Below are positions 4,065 to 5,160 of a stretch of 5,160 nucleotides of DNA, piece by piece. The first letter of the stretch is position 1. Every line of letters starts with the position of its first letter. The translations under genes were made by a program, and so were the position numbers. The notes beneath the pieces were generated by a model that was given only the letters and a program-made list of their open reading frames with translations, ran no database searches and was not told where the DNA came from. Source of the stretch: Caryophanales bacterium UBA970 (GTDB lineage: Bacteria > Bacillota_I > Bacilli_A > RFN20 > CAG-826); contig DBCA01000041.1 of the NCBI GenBank assembly GCA_002292805.1, positions 1-5,160 of the forward strand, given 5' to 3'.

Positions 4065-5160
4065 TTAATTAGACGATGCGTGAATGTGTTGATTTAAGTG
4101 CTTTGATTTGATTTGCCAACGTTTTGATTTCCAACGAATAAATAGATTAATGCCTCTGACCACTTCATCGAGGGCGAGCGCAATCCAAATGCCTAGTAAT
4201 CCTAATTCCAACCAATCGCCGAGAAGATAGGCTAACGGTAAGATAAAGATCCATTCCACGATGATGATGGAGATAAGGGGATAACGAGCATCTCCACTGG
4301 CTTTGATTGCTCGGTTGACCACGACATTCATTACCCGTCCAAATTCTAAAAAGATATCCGCAATCGCCACACTCACCAACAAGGTTAAAACCACAGGTTC
4401 ATCGGTAAAGAGTCGGCCAATCACACCCATGAGCAAGGCAAGGGTAAGGGAAGGAACAATCGTTGCCACATAAGAAATCTTCAAGGCATACTTGATGGTG
4501 CTTTCTGCTTCAGCAAATTCTCCACCACCCACCAACTGACCAACCTTAATTGCACTTGCGTTGGCAAAGGCGACCATGACGAAATACGTGAACATCGCCA
4601 AGGAATCAAAATAAGCTTTTGCAACAATCGCTTCTGTGCCATACCCGGCAATGATGCGGGTAATTAAAATCATGAAAAATGTGTAACTGATGTTTTCAAA
4701 CACCGCTGGTGCACCAACTTTGAATAACAGTTTGGTGGTCTTGGAACGAAAGATGTTTTCATTGGGCAACTGAAAGCGTAGATTTAATTTCTTTTTAATA
4801 AAATAAGCAAGTCCAATAAAGTAGACAAGTCTACCAATGCCAATGGCGATGGCTGCTCCGACAACCCCTAGGCTTGGAATCCCTAACCAAGGGACACCAA
4901 AGATCAACACGTAAGAAAATACAAGAATGCTTGTGTCACAGAAGATTAAGGCAATCAACGCTTCCACGGTTTTTCCGTGAGCGTAGAGCGTTTGGTTAAA
5001 AACTAAAAATAAGGCGTTGAGAATAAATAAAGGGGCAAGAATTAATCCATATTGTTCTGCAAACGCTTGAACCGATGCTTCAAGTTGATAAAAAGAAAAG
5101 ATTGGTTGATAAAAAAGAACAAACACAGCAGTGCCAATGATCGCAAATAAGATTGAAAAG
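4065..5160 (-). CDS. MATE-family multidrug/cation efflux transporter, C-terminal part (start beyond right window edge)
   Basis: The reading frame is open to the right edge, giving 364 residues of a membrane protein whose family is usually about 450 long, so roughly the first 90 (about two helices) are missing. A GTG at 5126 is not the start: hydrophobic codons continue upstream in frame through 5159. MATE features include the GVVGAAIAIGIGRLVYF block ending the first six-helix half, the start of the second half with GAPAVFENISYTFFMI, then ANASAIKVGQLVGGGEFAEAE, the usual Gln-Val/Gly-rich motif after helix 8. A basic cytoplasmic tail (RWKSKRWQIKSK) ends the protein. Such transporters export cationic compounds in exchange for Na+ or H+; the substrate here cannot be told. 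Its stop at 4065 lies 32 bp before pgpA, so read-through into the following three envelope genes is plausible. Confidence 0.9.
   Translation of the reverse strand, partial: FSILFAIIGTAVFVLFYQPIFSFYQLEASVQAFAEQYGLILAPLFILNALFLVFNQTLYAHGKTVEALIALIFCDTSILVFSYVLIFGVPWLGIPSLGVVGAAIAIGIGRLVYFIGLAYFIKKKLNLRFQLPNENIFRSKTTKLLFKVGAPAVFENISYTFFMILITRIIAGYGTEAIVAKAYFDSLAMFTYFVMVAFANASAIKVGQLVGGGEFAEAESTIKYALKISYVATIVPSLTLALLMGVIGRLFTDEPVVLTLLVSVAIADIFLEFGRVMNVVVNRAIKASGDARYPLISIIIVEWIFILPLAYLLGDWLELGLLGIWIALALDEVVRGINLFIRWKSKRWQIKSKHLNQHIHASSN

Noticed and set aside
4065..5126. MATE gene as a complete gene starting at the GTG at 5126
   Set aside because: Hydrophobic codons continue in frame to the window edge, the protein would lack the first helices of the family, and no ribosome binding site precedes the GTG.

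Overview
The window looks like part of a small, low-to-moderate-GC chromosome from the Bacillota/Mycoplasmatota side of the bacteria. The best guess is an Acholeplasma/Izemoplasma-like organism with the standard genetic code. This rests on protein resemblance (a YutG/LtrC-type PgpA, Bacillus-type Hpt and Apt, a Bacillota-type MATE pump), on AGGAG-type ribosome binding sites, and on Trp being encoded by TGG. All seven visible stop codons are TAA or TAG. The taxonomic placement is inference. Everything is chromosomal housekeeping or envelope content. I see no rRNA, tRNA, CRISPR array, insertion sequence or phage gene.

Left part (1-652, minus strand): a purine salvage operon, hpt followed 2 bp later by the first 20 codons of apt, which runs off the left edge. 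The hpt start is best placed at 652, because an AGGAG site sits 7 nt upstream of it; the longer open frame to 724 is not supported. Positions 653-882 are a divergent control region with a perfect TATAAT for hpt, a face-to-face plus-strand TTGACA-containing candidate promoter, two small hairpins and a GATAAT box close to the next gene.

Middle (883-1610, plus strand): a two-gene operon. The first gene encodes an XRE/Cro-type HTH regulator fused to a C-terminal domain resembling the one found in YvlB/LiaX-like envelope-stress proteins. Two bases after its stop comes a 77-residue protein that looks like a divergent stand-alone copy of that same domain. A regulator fused to a putative sensory or interaction domain, with a free copy as possible partner, is the most interesting system in the window.

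Right part (1622-5160, minus strand): four closely packed envelope genes. In transcription order they are a MATE efflux transporter (start lies beyond the right edge), a YutG/PgpA-type phosphatidylglycerophosphatase, a secreted M6-family zinc metalloprotease lipoprotein, and a PEMT/ICMT-type integral membrane methyltransferase. The last three lack convincing Shine-Dalgarno sequences. An extended -10 box sits exactly where it would make the pgpA mRNA leaderless, and the next two genes start at or within 9 nt of the preceding stop, suggesting translational coupling. The plus- and minus-strand groups converge at 1610/1622 with only 11 bp between stop codons and no visible terminator.
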